Shown here: one piece after another, positions 33,525 through 42,818 of the stretch | Position numbering within the stretch: position 1 is the first letter of the stretch | Layout: every line of letters starts with the position of its first letter | DNA from: Ephemerocybe angulata | Taxonomy: Eukaryota > Basidiomycota > Agaricomycetes > Agaricales > Psathyrellaceae | DNA length: 64,000 nt | Assembly (NCBI GenBank): GCA_013368325.1 | Contig: JAACJK010000011.1 | Span: forward strand, 1-64,000 | Reading direction: 5' to 3' | Notes under the pieces: generated by a model | Databases searched by the model: none | Told to the model about the DNA's origin: nothing | Seen by the model: the letters and a program-made list of their open reading frames with translations, nothing else | Program-made: the position numbers and the translations under genes

Positions 33525-34400
33525 CTAAGTGCACATGTTCCACTCGGCATCTTCACCTTGCCAGTCGTCGTGGTCGTTGTCGGTCTTCCAGGTGTCGGGT
33601 TCGTCGTTATCGTTCCTGTAGGTGCCCCAGCTGGAGGCCGTGCGTTTTCCCCAGCCTTTCGCGATCTTGGCAAGTCGGCGGGCGTTCCTTGTGTTGACCG
33701 GTTTTGCGGCGCATTCCCAGGGCATGTGGTTGGGGGCGTTCTTGCGGCACCACTTGCAGTTCCACTTGACGTGGTCGCACTCCTTGTGTCCCGGTTGTTG
33801 ACAGGACCGGCAGGGGAATCCTTTCCTGATGGCTCGTTGGTCGTCGGTGAGGTCTCTGGTGTGGACCTTGCCATAGGTTTCCAGGTCGATGTCTCTTTTT
33901 CGGAGGGCGAGGAGGGCGCGGCGGATGCCCGAGCGAATGGCGGGGAGTTTTTCGAGGAGCTCTTCTATGAGCGCGGTCTTCCGTCCTTCCATCCAGGTGA
34001 CCTGGTAGTCGAGGTCAGCGACAATTTTCTTGGGGGCCTGGGAGTAGCCGAGGGTTCTCTCGAGTATCTTCTTGGAGGTTGTAAGGGCGAGGTCCCACTC
34101 GTCGATGTCGAGGATTTGGCGGGCGATGGTTCGGTCAGCAGGGGGAGCGTCAGCGGTGTCCAAGAGGCTGCCGGAGCTGCCAGTGAACTCGACGATGTTG
34201 GCTAGGGAGGTGATGGCGGCGATGTTGTTCTCGGCCTGGCGAATTTCATCGGGGGTGAAGGCGGTGCGAAGATCAATCTTGTTGGTCTCGGTGGGCCAAA
34301 TGCGGTGAGGGAGAGCAGGAACGTCGAAATTATAGATGTAGGTGGGGGCGTCGGTGGTGAAGGGAGCACAAGCAGTGGTGGTGGTGCTGGTGGTGATCAT
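33525..34400 (-). CDS. Gypsy-1 extra ORF downstream of pol with zinc-knuckle-like motifs
   Basis: An ATG at 34400 gives about 291 residues; the frame is open upstream to 34511, touching the end of pol. The protein is Thr-rich at the start, helical in the middle (LTTSKKILERTLGYSQAP, EELLEKLPAIRSGIRRALLA), then has Cys-His clusters C-x2-C-x4-H-x2-C (CRSCQQPGHKEC) and C-x2-C-x6-H-x4-C (CKWCRKNAPNHMPWEC) and an Asp/Trp-rich acidic tail. Most chromoviruses have only gag and pol. A third ORF with knuckle-like motifs could be a second nucleic-acid-binding or capsid-like protein. Its expression mechanism (reinitiation, splicing, subgenomic RNA) is not evident. Confidence 0.7.
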   Translation of the reverse strand: MITTSTTTTACAPFTTDAPTYIYNFDVPALPHRIWPTETNKIDLRTAFTPDEIRQAENNIAAITSLANIVEFTGSSGSLLDTADAPPADRTIARQILDIDEWDLALTTSKKILERTLGYSQAPKKIVADLDYQVTWMEGRKTALIEELLEKLPAIRSGIRRALLALRKRDIDLETYGKVHTRDLTDDQRAIRKGFPCRSCQQPGHKECDHVKWNCKWCRKNAPNHMPWECAAKPVNTRNARRLAKIAKGWGKRTASSWGTYRNDNDEPDTWKTDNDHDDWQGEDAEWNMCT

Positions 34401-34507
34401 GATGCGAATGTGGGGTAGATCGTGAGTCTGAAGGTAAGACAGGATGGCGAGGATGGCTTGAACTGTGGAACTGTGGGTTCTGATTGTTGTGATTTGACTT
34501 GGTCGAG

Positions 34508-37500
34508 TCACAACCCGTTAGCGTCTTTATACTCCTGGAGGACTTCGGTGGCATTTCCGAATTCGTCTTCAGTCTTCCATTCGTACTCGTTGTAGCCCTT
34601 CCATTTGATCCAGTACGAGAGGTTCCCATGTCGGTCTTCTTTGTGTCGTAAGATGCCTTCGATTTCGTATTCTTCTTCACCTTCCACGATGTCTGGAGGT
34701 GGTTCTGAGTAAGATGGACCGTGGGTGGTTGTGAACCGATATGGAGAAAGAAGGGAAGCGTGGAAGACATTGTGAACTTTCCATCCTTTTGGCAGTGCAA
34801 GTCGGTAGGCTCGGCTTCCTATCTCTTCCGTGATCGTAAATGGTCCTAGTCGTTTGGGCGCGATCTTCTTCGATCTGTAGGGGAGTTTGAGGTTCTTTCT
34901 TTCGAGCCAAACCTGTTCTCCTTTCTTGAAGGGTTTCCAGTGTCTGAATGAGCGGCTGATCATTCGGGCACGACCGAGTTCATGGGCAGCGAGGGCTTCG
35001 TTTCGGATCCTGTCTAGATCTTGGAGTCGGTTTTGTGTCTGTGGGAGTGGTGATCTTTCGAATGCTTCTGGGAGAGCCCGTGGTTGGCTTCCCATGATGA
35101 GTTCGAATGGGGTCTGATTTCTATCAGCGTGGCGACGAGAGTTATGAACGAACTGGAGTAGAGGTAGAGCTGTGCTCCAGGTGTGAGGGTTGGCAGTGCA
35201 ATAGATGGAAAGGTAGGCTTCGATTTCTTGATTCACTCGTTCTGTACCTCCGTCGGTCTGTGGATGGAAGGCAGTGGAGAGAGAGGAGTCGATTCCGAGG
35301 CGGGTCAGGAGGTCTCTGAATGTCTTCGCAGCAAATTGGGGGCCTCTGTCAGAGATGATCTTGTCAGGTAGGCCGTAATTGGTAAAGATCCGGCGTGTCA
35401 GAACTTCAGCAGCTTGATCTGATGTGATGGTCTTGTTGCAGGGTTCGAAAACTACCCCTTTCGAAAGGCCATGGTCGACCACGACCATGATTGAGTCGAA
35501 GCCGTTGGATGGGGGAAGATCGGTGATGAAATCCATGGATAGCTGTGTGAATGGTCTGTTGCTTTCCGGGGCAGTGATGGGTAAAAGAGTCGGCTTTGTC
35601 GGTTGGCGATTTATCTTGAATTGCTGACACTGGGCACATCCTTCGACAAAAGACTTTATGAAAATCCTCATGGCTGGCCACCAGTAGTTTTCACGGACGG
35701 CGTTGAAGGTGCCTAGTTCTCCAGGATGGCCAATGGTGGGGGAGTCGTGATGGGCACGCACGATCTTGCGTCGGAGTTCGGGGTCGTCCGGTACGTAAGC
35801 TTTTCCGAGTCGGAACAGCATGTGGCCACCATCCTTTGTCTCGATTGTCCAATCTTTCAGGTCTTTCCGATGGATTGATGGATTGTCGTTAAGGAGAAGT
35901 TGAAGGGTTTGGGTAACGTTAGGGTCGGAGGTCGTCTTCTGCAGAATTTCGTCTTGAAGGACGGTGTCGATGAGGTTCACGAATAGTTCTGGTGGTAGCA
36001 TTGTAACTTCTTCTTGCTCTCCATCGTCTTGGCACAGGTCGGGTCGTCGGGAGAGTGCGTCGGATTGGTACATCTTGGATCCCGGTTGGTGTTTCAGCTC
36101 GAAGTCGTATTTGGACAGGGTGAGAAAGGCTCGGCTCTGACGGGGGCTTAGTTTCTGTGGGTTTTTCCAATAGAGTAGATTCTGATGGTCGGAGTAGATG
36201 GTGGTGACGAAAGGAGATCCTTGGATGAAATGGCGCCATGCTTCAAGGGCTCTGACAATGGCCAGCAGTTCTCTGTCGTAGATCTCGTAGTTGCGTTCGG
36301 CGGAATTGAAGGTCTGGGAAAGGAAGCATACTGGATGGCGAGCACCGTTGTCGTCCAGCTGAGTCAGCACAGCTCCGGAGGCATGTTTGGAAGCGTCTGC
36401 TTCGATTTGGAAGGGGCGTGTTGGGTCAGGTAAGAGGAGGACGGGGTAAGAGGTGAATTTCGTTTTGAGAGTCTGGAAGGCTTGTTCACACTCGGGTGTC
36501 CAGACAAAGTGAGAGTCTTTTCTCAGCAGGGCGTTCAAAGGGGCGGCGAGGGTCGAGTATTGATGGATGAATTTCCGGTAGAAGTTGCCAAAGCCGAGGA
36601 ATGATCGGACCTGTTTGACGGTAGTCGGAGTGGGCCAGTTGGCGAGTCCTTCGATCTTGATGGGGTCCATCTTGATTTTCCCATGACTGATGATGTATCC
36701 AAGGAATTCGACTTCCTGAACTTCGAAGGCACACTTCTCTGGGTTCACAGGGAGACCTGCATCGCTTAGCTTCTTGAGAACGCGCAGCGTATCCTTCCGG
36801 CATTCTTCCCGTGTGTTGCCTGGGACCAAGATGTCGTCCATGTATCCCTTTGCTCGGACCGGTTCCTGAATCTCGTCGGGTTCATCGAGTACATGGTTCA
36901 TCATCCTTTGGAAGGTAGCGGGTGAGTTCTTTAGGCCAAAGAACATGACTGTGGGTTCGAAAAGTCCTTTGTTGGTCTTGAAAGCGGCTTTCCATTCGTG
37001 TCCTTCCTTGATGCGCACATTGTTGTATCCCCATTTTAGGTCGATTTTTGAGAACCATCGCGCTCCTTCCAGGTCTTTGAGCAGATCGTCGATTCGTGGC
37101 AGTGGGTAGGCGTCCGAGATGGTCCATTCGTTTAAGTACCGGTAGTCTTGGCAGGGTCTGAGCTTGCCAACTTTCCTCGAGACAAAGAAGAATGGTGATC
37201 CCATTGGCGATTGCGAAGGTCGAATCCGTCCCAGTTTCAGATTCTCGGTGAGGAAGTCGTCAAGGTCCTTCTGTTCCTGGGGAGAGATCTGGTAGGTTTT
37301 GAATCTCTTGGGTTCAAAGCCAGGTTTGGTGTTGATTTCGTGATCGAAGGGTCGTGATGGAGGGAATTTGTCGCTAGTTTCTTTCCGGAATAGGTGAAGA
37401 TAGTCGTGGTACTGTTCTGGAATCATTTCTTCGAGAGGTCGAGTGTCTTTGGGTTTGTCGGCGGCGAGTGATTGGGAGACTGTGATTTTGGCATTGATCC

Positions 37501-37966
37501 AAATGGGGGTCGGATTCGGGTCGTCCTCTTGGACGTATAAGACGTTGACTTGAATCGTTTCTTCCTGTGGAGGTGGTTTGATAGGTCGACCCGTTCGAAG
37601 TGAGTTTATGTCCAGCTTGCGCCACCTGAGGGTTCCTAGTTTCCAGTCGATCACTGGGTTTTCTTGACGAAGCCAAGGCATTCCCAGGATGATGGTCTGT
37701 CTCCCAAGGCCACAGACGTAGAGTTGATGGAAGACACGTTTGCCATGGATCGTGATCGGTAGATAGGCATAGCGGCGGAGGGTTCCATTCTTGTTGAGGG
37801 TTCCGTCAACGTTGAACACAGGGATGGGTTTCAGGAGGCGGTATGTGGGAATATGGTGCAGTTGGACGAAGTTTTGGTCGATAAACTTTCCTCCTGCGGC
37901 GCAGTCTACGAGTCCTTTGGTTTCGACGATTTGGTCTGCCACTGATAGCGAAATGGGTATATGCAT
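34508..37966 (-). CDS. Gypsy-1 Pol polyprotein (PR-RT-RH-INT-chromodomain)
   Basis: 1152 residues without interruption. Retropepsin-like protease at the N-terminus (GLVDCAAGGKFID). Reverse transcriptase with LRPCQDYRYLNEWT, FFGLKNSPATFQRMMN and the active-site GYMDDILV. RNase H (FQIEADASKHASGAVL, YEIYDRELLAIV). Integrase with the HHCC zinc finger (HHDSPTIGHPGE..C..C) and DDE core (SMDFITDLPP, ISDRGPQFAAKTF, TAFHPQTDGGTERVNQEIE). A C-terminal chromodomain (YEIEGILRHKEDRHGNLSYW, then IKWKGYNEYEWK) expected to bind histone marks and guide integration. Pol starts 77 nt after the gag stop, in a different frame. Confidence 0.95.
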   Translation of the reverse strand: MHIPISLSVADQIVETKGLVDCAAGGKFIDQNFVQLHHIPTYRLLKPIPVFNVDGTLNKNGTLRRYAYLPITIHGKRVFHQLYVCGLGRQTIILGMPWLRQENPVIDWKLGTLRWRKLDINSLRTGRPIKPPPQEETIQVNVLYVQEDDPNPTPIWINAKITVSQSLAADKPKDTRPLEEMIPEQYHDYLHLFRKETSDKFPPSRPFDHEINTKPGFEPKRFKTYQISPQEQKDLDDFLTENLKLGRIRPSQSPMGSPFFFVSRKVGKLRPCQDYRYLNEWTISDAYPLPRIDDLLKDLEGARWFSKIDLKWGYNNVRIKEGHEWKAAFKTNKGLFEPTVMFFGLKNSPATFQRMMNHVLDEPDEIQEPVRAKGYMDDILVPGNTREECRKDTLRVLKKLSDAGLPVNPEKCAFEVQEVEFLGYIISHGKIKMDPIKIEGLANWPTPTTVKQVRSFLGFGNFYRKFIHQYSTLAAPLNALLRKDSHFVWTPECEQAFQTLKTKFTSYPVLLLPDPTRPFQIEADASKHASGAVLTQLDDNGARHPVCFLSQTFNSAERNYEIYDRELLAIVRALEAWRHFIQGSPFVTTIYSDHQNLLYWKNPQKLSPRQSRAFLTLSKYDFELKHQPGSKMYQSDALSRRPDLCQDDGEQEEVTMLPPELFVNLIDTVLQDEILQKTTSDPNVTQTLQLLLNDNPSIHRKDLKDWTIETKDGGHMLFRLGKAYVPDDPELRRKIVRAHHDSPTIGHPGELGTFNAVRENYWWPAMRIFIKSFVEGCAQCQQFKINRQPTKPTLLPITAPESNRPFTQLSMDFITDLPPSNGFDSIMVVVDHGLSKGVVFEPCNKTITSDQAAEVLTRRIFTNYGLPDKIISDRGPQFAAKTFRDLLTRLGIDSSLSTAFHPQTDGGTERVNQEIEAYLSIYCTANPHTWSTALPLLQFVHNSRRHADRNQTPFELIMGSQPRALPEAFERSPLPQTQNRLQDLDRIRNEALAAHELGRARMISRSFRHWKPFKKGEQVWLERKNLKLPYRSKKIAPKRLGPFTITEEIGSRAYRLALPKGWKVHNVFHASLLSPYRFTTTHGPSYSEPPPDIVEGEEEYEIEGILRHKEDRHGNLSYWIKWKGYNEYEWKTEDEFGNATEVLQEYKDANGL

Positions 37967-38043
37967 AGATCTATTGTTTGTTTCAGCTAATAGTACAGAA
38001 CGGATAGAGAGAGAAGGAGAGATAGTCGTCGATCTAGTCTCCT

Positions 38044-39759
38044 TTACTGAAAATCCGCTTCATCGGTGGATTTCTGGAAGGCTTCGAAGATTTGGTTTTC
38101 TTCTTCTCCTGTGTATTGGGCAAGCAGAGCTCGGATAGATCGAGCAGCATCTTGGACAGGTAACTTGGTCTGACTGGTGGAAGCCTTGGCGGTCGTTTTG
38201 GTGTCCACCGAGTTGATGGCAGGGCGGGGTATGTTTGGCCCTGTTCGTCGAGAGCGGCATTCTTTCGCGAAGTGGTTGGGCTTTCCGCAGTTGAAGCAGA
38301 GACGTTTCTCGAGTCGTTCGCGTCTTTGCTCCAGGGTAAGGGCATCTACTTCCATGGCATTTGGATCGTAGCTGGCTCGGTGGTTTGAGTGGGAGGTTCT
38401 GTTGAATCCTTGGGCATTGAATGGTCGGCGAGAGTTCGAGATCTTCTTCAGATTCTGGTGTCGACGCCAAACCGTGTCGTGCTTTATGATGATCTTTACC
38501 CAGTCATCGAACTTCTGGGGTTCATCAATCATGAGGGCAACTCTGTCCACGAGAGCAGGGTTCAGAGCTCCTTTGAGGTAGTCGATAGCCACGCGATCGC
38601 TGGTGGTGAGGGACAGTCCTGCTATGGCAGCGAGATGTTTGAACCGGGTGATGAGTGTTTCAGCAGATTCTCCTGACTGTTGTCGGAGAGAGTTGAGATC
38701 GTATAGAGCCTGTTCTTCTTGATTTTCCTTTTGGAAGGCAGCGCTGAAGTGTTTCCAGAAAGCGTCGTATGTGGTGTGTGCCTTGTACTCGGTCGAGGTC
38801 ATGTAGGTGCGTCTCCAGAGTTCGGCTTCTCCTTCGTCTAGCTTGGTTAGGACGAATATCTTCTTCTTGAGATCCTTGTCGGTGTATTCCTCCTTGTAGT
38901 AGTCGAAGTAGAGTGTCAGGGCATCGGAAAAGGATTGGAAGTTCTTTCGATTTCCATCGAATGATTTGACGTGGATCTTGAAGTTTGGTTCTTTGGATGG
39001 AGCAGGGTCGGACATGGTTTGGACAGGTGGGGTCGGAGGCGAGGTGTCTGTTTTGATTGGGCTTCCTGGTGCCGTGTTTTCTTTGGAATAGGCAGGTGGC
39101 GGAGCTTCTGGTTCTGTCTCTGGTTCCGCTGGGATCTCGGTTCCTGTTGGCTTGGTTTCGGTAGATTCGACCGGCAAGGGGATCTGTTCAGGTTGGATCC
39201 TTGGCGTTTGGATCTGGCTTCGGGGTCTGCTCTTGATTATGCGTGGCTCTTCTGGGCTTGGCTTCTCAAGCTTCTTGTCTTCTTCGTCTTTGGCGATGGT
39301 TAGCTTCCTGGCGAGTTCTTCTCCCAGTTGTTGCTTCTCTTCTTCTTCTCGCTGTTTCTTCCTTTGTTCTTCCTGTTGAAGTCTGAGGAGTTCTTGTTCT
39401 TGTTCCCGTTGGCGCAGGAGTTCTTCTTCGAGTTCTTGTAGTCTTCTTTGTTCGAGCGCTTCTCTGGCCTCGCGATGTCTTCTGTTGGTGTTGGTAACCG
39501 CTACTTCGTCGTGCTGATCTTCTTTGGATGCGGGTCGAGAGGGTAGATGATCAGGATTATGGGTGGCTTGGTCGTATCGAAAAGGACAGGGCTGGTCGTC
39601 GCACTCGAACCAGTCGTTTTCTTCTCCTTCTTCTGGGTCTGTGTCGTAGTGGTGGTCAAGTTTTGAGTCGGCGTAGAAGGTGTGGACAAATCTCGAGCAG
39701 TCTGGCTCAGAGTCGGGTGTCGGCTGTGGTGATTCCGTTGTTGCTGTAGGTGGCTGCAC
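38044..39759 (-). CDS. Gypsy-1 Gag with long N-terminal coiled-coil extension
   Basis: The C-terminal ~320 residues, from an ATG at 39015 (MSDPAPSKEPNFKIHVKSFD), are a typical Ty3 Gag: a capsid-like helical region (FSDALTLYFDYYKEEYTD, EALINGs absent) and one CCHC zinc knuckle (CFNCGKPNHFAKEC). Upstream the frame stays open for a further ~248 codons as a plausible protein with acidic and Gln/Glu-rich coiled-coil segments (EALEQRRLQELEEELLRQRE), but it contains no ATG and reaches an in-frame TAA inside the primer-binding region. Either Gag starts at 39015, or the extension is made by non-AUG initiation or from an upstream exon. Confidence 0.85.
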   Translation of the reverse strand: MQPPTATTESPQPTPDSEPDCSRFVHTFYADSKLDHHYDTDPEEGEENDWFECDDQPCPFRYDQATHNPDHLPSRPASKEDQHDEVAVTNTNRRHREAREALEQRRLQELEEELLRQREQEQELLRLQQEEQRKKQREEEEKQQLGEELARKLTIAKDEEDKKLEKPSPEEPRIIKSRPRSQIQTPRIQPEQIPLPVESTETKPTGTEIPAEPETEPEAPPPAYSKENTAPGSPIKTDTSPPTPPVQTMSDPAPSKEPNFKIHVKSFDGNRKNFQSFSDALTLYFDYYKEEYTDKDLKKKIFVLTKLDEGEAELWRRTYMTSTEYKAHTTYDAFWKHFSAAFQKENQEEQALYDLNSLRQQSGESAETLITRFKHLAAIAGLSLTTSDRVAIDYLKGALNPALVDRVALMIDEPQKFDDWVKIIIKHDTVWRRHQNLKKISNSRRPFNAQGFNRTSHSNHRASYDPNAMEVDALTLEQRRERLEKRLCFNCGKPNHFAKECRSRRTGPNIPRPAINSVDTKTTAKASTSQTKLPVQDAARSIRALLAQYTGEEENQIFEAFQKSTDEADFQ

Positions 39760-39782
39760 TACTGAATAGAGGCAGCGTTGTG

Positions 39783-39794
39783 TAGCTTGTTATT
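39783..39794 (-). other. Gypsy-1 self-priming primer-binding site
   Basis: On the minus strand AATAACAAGCTA lies one base inside the 5' LTR. It is perfectly complementary (12 nt) to TAGCTTGTTATT within the LTR (39922-39933), which sits about 35 nt downstream of a TATA-like CTTATACCC. This is the layout of Tf1-type self-priming, where the 5' end of the transcript folds back as primer. Confidence 0.7.
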
Positions 39795-39795
39795 C

Positions 39796-40165
39796 TGTTA
39801 CGACCGTCGTCGACAGAGGTGGACAAGTGTCTGTCGATGGCTGAGTTGATCGAGTGACGATGAGCAAGCGAGGCGGCACTCGCAAGTCAAAAGAGAAAAG
39901 GGGACAAGGGGTTGAATAACCAATAACAAGCTAAGGTACAGGACTGTAGCTACTGGGTATAAGTACTAAGACGCACATGAGTAGCTATGAGTCAAAAGTA
40001 GTCAAGGCGCAGCAGTAAGGCTGCGCGTCATCATACATGAGTCAAAATGAGTCAAAATAAGTCGAAGCGCAGTTGCTGTGCAACTGCGCGCTAAAAATAG
40101 TCTAAAACAGTCGCTACGAGTCGATACGAGTCACAAGAGAGAAAATTGTGGAGCGGAGCGTAACA
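39796..40165 (-). repeat. Gypsy-1 5' LTR
   Basis: 370 bp, matching 33118-33487 throughout on reading; carries the promoter side of the element. Confidence 0.95.
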
Positions 40166-40170
40166 GAAGG
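40166..40170. repeat. Target-site duplication GAAGG (right)
   Basis: Matches 33113-33117. Confidence 0.9.
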
Positions 40171-41502
40171 TTCTTTCCAGGATGCGGGCAGGCAGGGCAT
40201 TCCCCAGCGAGCTCACCAAGCTTGGTAGACACTATGCCTGCCGGGTCGTGACCACGGGCACCTCGTTTAAGGAGTAGCATGCATCTCCAGATGCGTACAG
40301 CACGAGCTAAATCGTGGCAGCGGTTCTAGCACAGTCATCGTCCATCAGTAATTCAACATCTCCGAAGTTGGAACTCGAAACGAGAAATGTGAGTACTCAC
40401 CGGAACAGGACTTAACTGCATTTTATCGGTTTTTCGTATAATTGTTCGATAGAAGTCCGTTAGTGGTATCTTACTCTGAAGATTGAGTTCATGAAATGTC
40501 TCCAGTAGCTCAAAGGTGAATGCCGAGTGGGGACGAGCAGTAGATGCTGGAAATAGAGCTGACCGGAGTAGCTGCTGCTGCTTATCCATGAGTTGGGATC
40601 GCTCGCATCCGCAGTAATCAAGGTTCACAAAATGGTAGCCGTTGTTGTCGAAGATCGTGAAGCGCTTAGGTGCTGGAACAGGGCTGGGGCATGGACGTCC
40701 TCCATGTCCCAGTTGAAATCGAACCCCAAGTGCCGAGAGGGATGACTTATCCCAGGATTTTCCATCCCAGCGCTAATAGAAATGATATATGAGCTGTAGG
40801 CTATTCTGAACGAGATTTCGACTCACCTCAATACGATGGAGCGGTAGACTGAAGTGACTTTCCTGGATACAGTCCCCACATTCAATATGGAGTCCCGTCC
40901 AACAGTCTTGGCACCGGAATATGCCCTCGGAGTGCGTACCACACTCAGTACATTGGGATTCGCTCGCTGAATCTCCAAACCCGTCTCGGCGCAGAATCTC
41001 ATCGAGAAACATTGCACGGTGATGTAACCACTCCTCGAGACGTGCCTTCGATTCAAAATTTCAGTCGTCTGATGTATATTGCAGCTCTATCAAGTGCATC
41101 GATGGACCATACCTTGTTTTCGTAGACCCGCTTCGGTTTCCTGGTTGCCTTTCCATTTGGGTCACTGCTGGGCGCTTCGCCGATGCTCGTCGCAGTTGAG
41201 TCGTGTTCCTGAGCCCCTTCAGGTGTACCACTGTGTTCGACATTCTCAGGGCTGCTCGCACCCAAGTTCGTCGTCGAAAGTGGTTGTCCTGACCGAACTG
41301 TTATACGCTGGGCACGGCTATCCTTTCCTCCTTCAATTATCGTGAGATGAGTTTTTGTGCGTACCCTCGAAGTATTTGACGACTTCGTTGATGGTGGGGT
41401 TACACCAATTGGGACTCGACGGAATGTACTTGGAGCCTTCTTCTTCTTTGGCTGTGATGAATTAGCACTCTCGGATCCTCTGCGCTTTCGTGGGGAGGGC
41501 AT
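40166..41502 (-). pseudogene. KDZ-1 transposase, N-terminal part
   Basis: Exons 41113-41502, 40827-41045, 40401-40772 and 40166-40325, each joined by a GT-AG intron between codons. Begins MPSPRKRRGSESANSS with a basic, Ser/Thr-rich nuclear-type N-terminus. The second exon holds a CxC2-like cysteine cluster (CTECGTHSEGIFRC, CWTGLHIECGDC, HFSLPLHRIE). The third carries YHFVNLDYCGCERS, LLRSALFPASTARPHSAFTF and LTDFYRTI. The fourth ends CPACPHPGKNL. These are typical N-terminal blocks of Kyakuja-type KDZ transposases. The chromovirus is inserted directly after this point; removing it and one GAAGG copy gives NLPENW in frame with the downstream exons. Confidence 0.85.
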
Positions 41503-41685
41503 GGCTGGGATGATCACATTTTCGATGGGGAGAGCAGCATAGGCTTTATACAACTCATAGTACATACACGTTGTACACACATGTATTCCTCGTGGCCTTG
41601 TGGTATGCACAAAACGGTTCATTGAAACTCCCGGCCTGCGGGGTACTGCACAGCAAGATATACATATCATCGTCCGGTCATCAAT

Positions 41686-42516
41686 CTACTGAATAGCCTC
41701 CTCAATCGGTCCAAATGTAGCAACATCACCGTCGGTACGCCCAATTACCTTCACCGACCCAAGTCGCTTCTTACGTCGGTACAGGTCCCAGGCGGTAGCC
41801 CACGTATGAAAGCCCTCCCAAACTGCACCACACGCCTCCAAACCCCTCACCGACTCTGAAGCAGTAGACCTAGAGTACATTAGGACAAGTTTCTTTGCTC
41901 AAGAAGGAATGTACGTACCAGTTGGGGAAGACACCACAAACACGACCCGTCGATACGACCTGAAACTTCTTTAACCCAATATTGGGCACGTCCTCGGGAT
42001 CAACGCGCTGTCGAGACAGCCAGTCACTGGGGTTAATGCTAGAAGCTGCAGTAGAGGGTGCAGGGGTCGGAGAATCAGGTTCTGGCGAGGGCGAACGAGA
42101 TGCTGGGGGACTCTCGGGTGGAGATGGAGTGTCCGGGACGACATATACTACAGTCGGCTGGATATTGAGCGTGATGAGCGGGCGCAGCTGCCTTCGGTAG
42201 CGCCCGTGACGCGGAGACCCTGGCGGGGTGGAGCTAGCGACCTGCTCGGCAGCGAGACGACTTTGACCACCACGGCCACCTCTAGTCTGAGATGGGGAAC
42301 TCAGCACGGTCGAGCTGGTAGTCTGCTCAGCAGCGAGGCGGCTTCGACTGCCGCTGCTCTGAAATGGGGATCTCGGCGCCGTGCTAGCACTAGCATATGC
42401 CGGGGGCGTCTCTGAGCGGCGGCTACGCTGCTCCACTGTTTATAATATGAGAGAGGTGGAGACTAGAGATATATGAGAAGCGTACCACGGTGGACTCGAT
42501 AAGTGCTAGGCGCCAT
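41686..42516 (-). CDS. KDZ-1 cargo protein with viroplasmin/RNase H1 N-terminal-like domain
   Basis: Exons 42486-42516, 41919-42435 and 41686-41869 (introns of 50 and 49 bp, GT-AG) give 243 residues. The N-terminal two thirds are disordered, Ser/Pro-rich, with a duplicated SRLAAEQ segment (SRLAAEQTTSSTVLSSPSQ and SRLAAEQVASSTPPGSPR). The C-terminal part has FQVVSTGRVCGVFPNW, then SVRGLEACGAVWEGFHTWAT and a helix. This follows the pattern VxxGRxxGVFxxW...V.G..GA...GF.T...A of the caulimovirus viroplasmin / RNase H1 N-terminal hybrid-binding domain. Such a domain would suggest RNA:DNA or dsRNA binding. It sits head-to-head with the accessory gene at 42819 and shares the strand of the transposase. 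Domain call by eye. Confidence 0.7.
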
Positions 42517-42818
42517 GGTCACACTGGGTGACGATCCATGGTGCGAGGGAGGGTCCTTGGACCTGGAGGTTGGGGGCGGGGTCTTGGGGAGTCGCATGCG
42601 GAAATGTGGGGCAAGGAGCGACCCAAAAACCCCGATTCTCCGCTTATAAGGATGTGAATCTGATGTTTGCGAACAAACAAAAAGTCGAAAGTCACAATTT
42701 ACCCTGCCACCGGGAAGCCAAACAAATCTGCGTCAATTCTCCCCAGTGCCAGCAAACACATTCCCATCCCTACTCCCCAGTAACCCTCCCGGATTTGTAC
42801 CCTTTATTCTAGTATACC
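42517..42818. promoter_or_regulatory. Shared divergent promoter region of KDZ-1 cargo genes
   Basis: 302 bp between two start codons on opposite strands. It contains CCAAT-poor, mixed-composition DNA and a C/T-rich stretch (CCCATCCCTACTCCCCAG) before the plus-strand start. Inferred from gene layout only. Confidence 0.4.

Larger units (their letters stand above)
33118..40165 (-). mobile_element. Ty3/gypsy chromovirus copy Gypsy-1, 7.05 kb
   Basis: Two 370-bp LTRs (TGTTACG...CGTAACA) with no difference seen between them, a GAAGG target duplication, and gag, pol and an extra third frame, all on the minus strand and all open. It disrupts the transposase of KDZ-1 in the codon after CPACPHPGKNL. 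Identical LTRs imply a recent insertion. Confidence 0.95.

Noticed and set aside
33558..34205. Plus-strand frame opposite Gypsy-1 ORF3
   Set aside because: Antisense shadow; the minus frame has the Cys-His motifs and shares strand with gag and pol.
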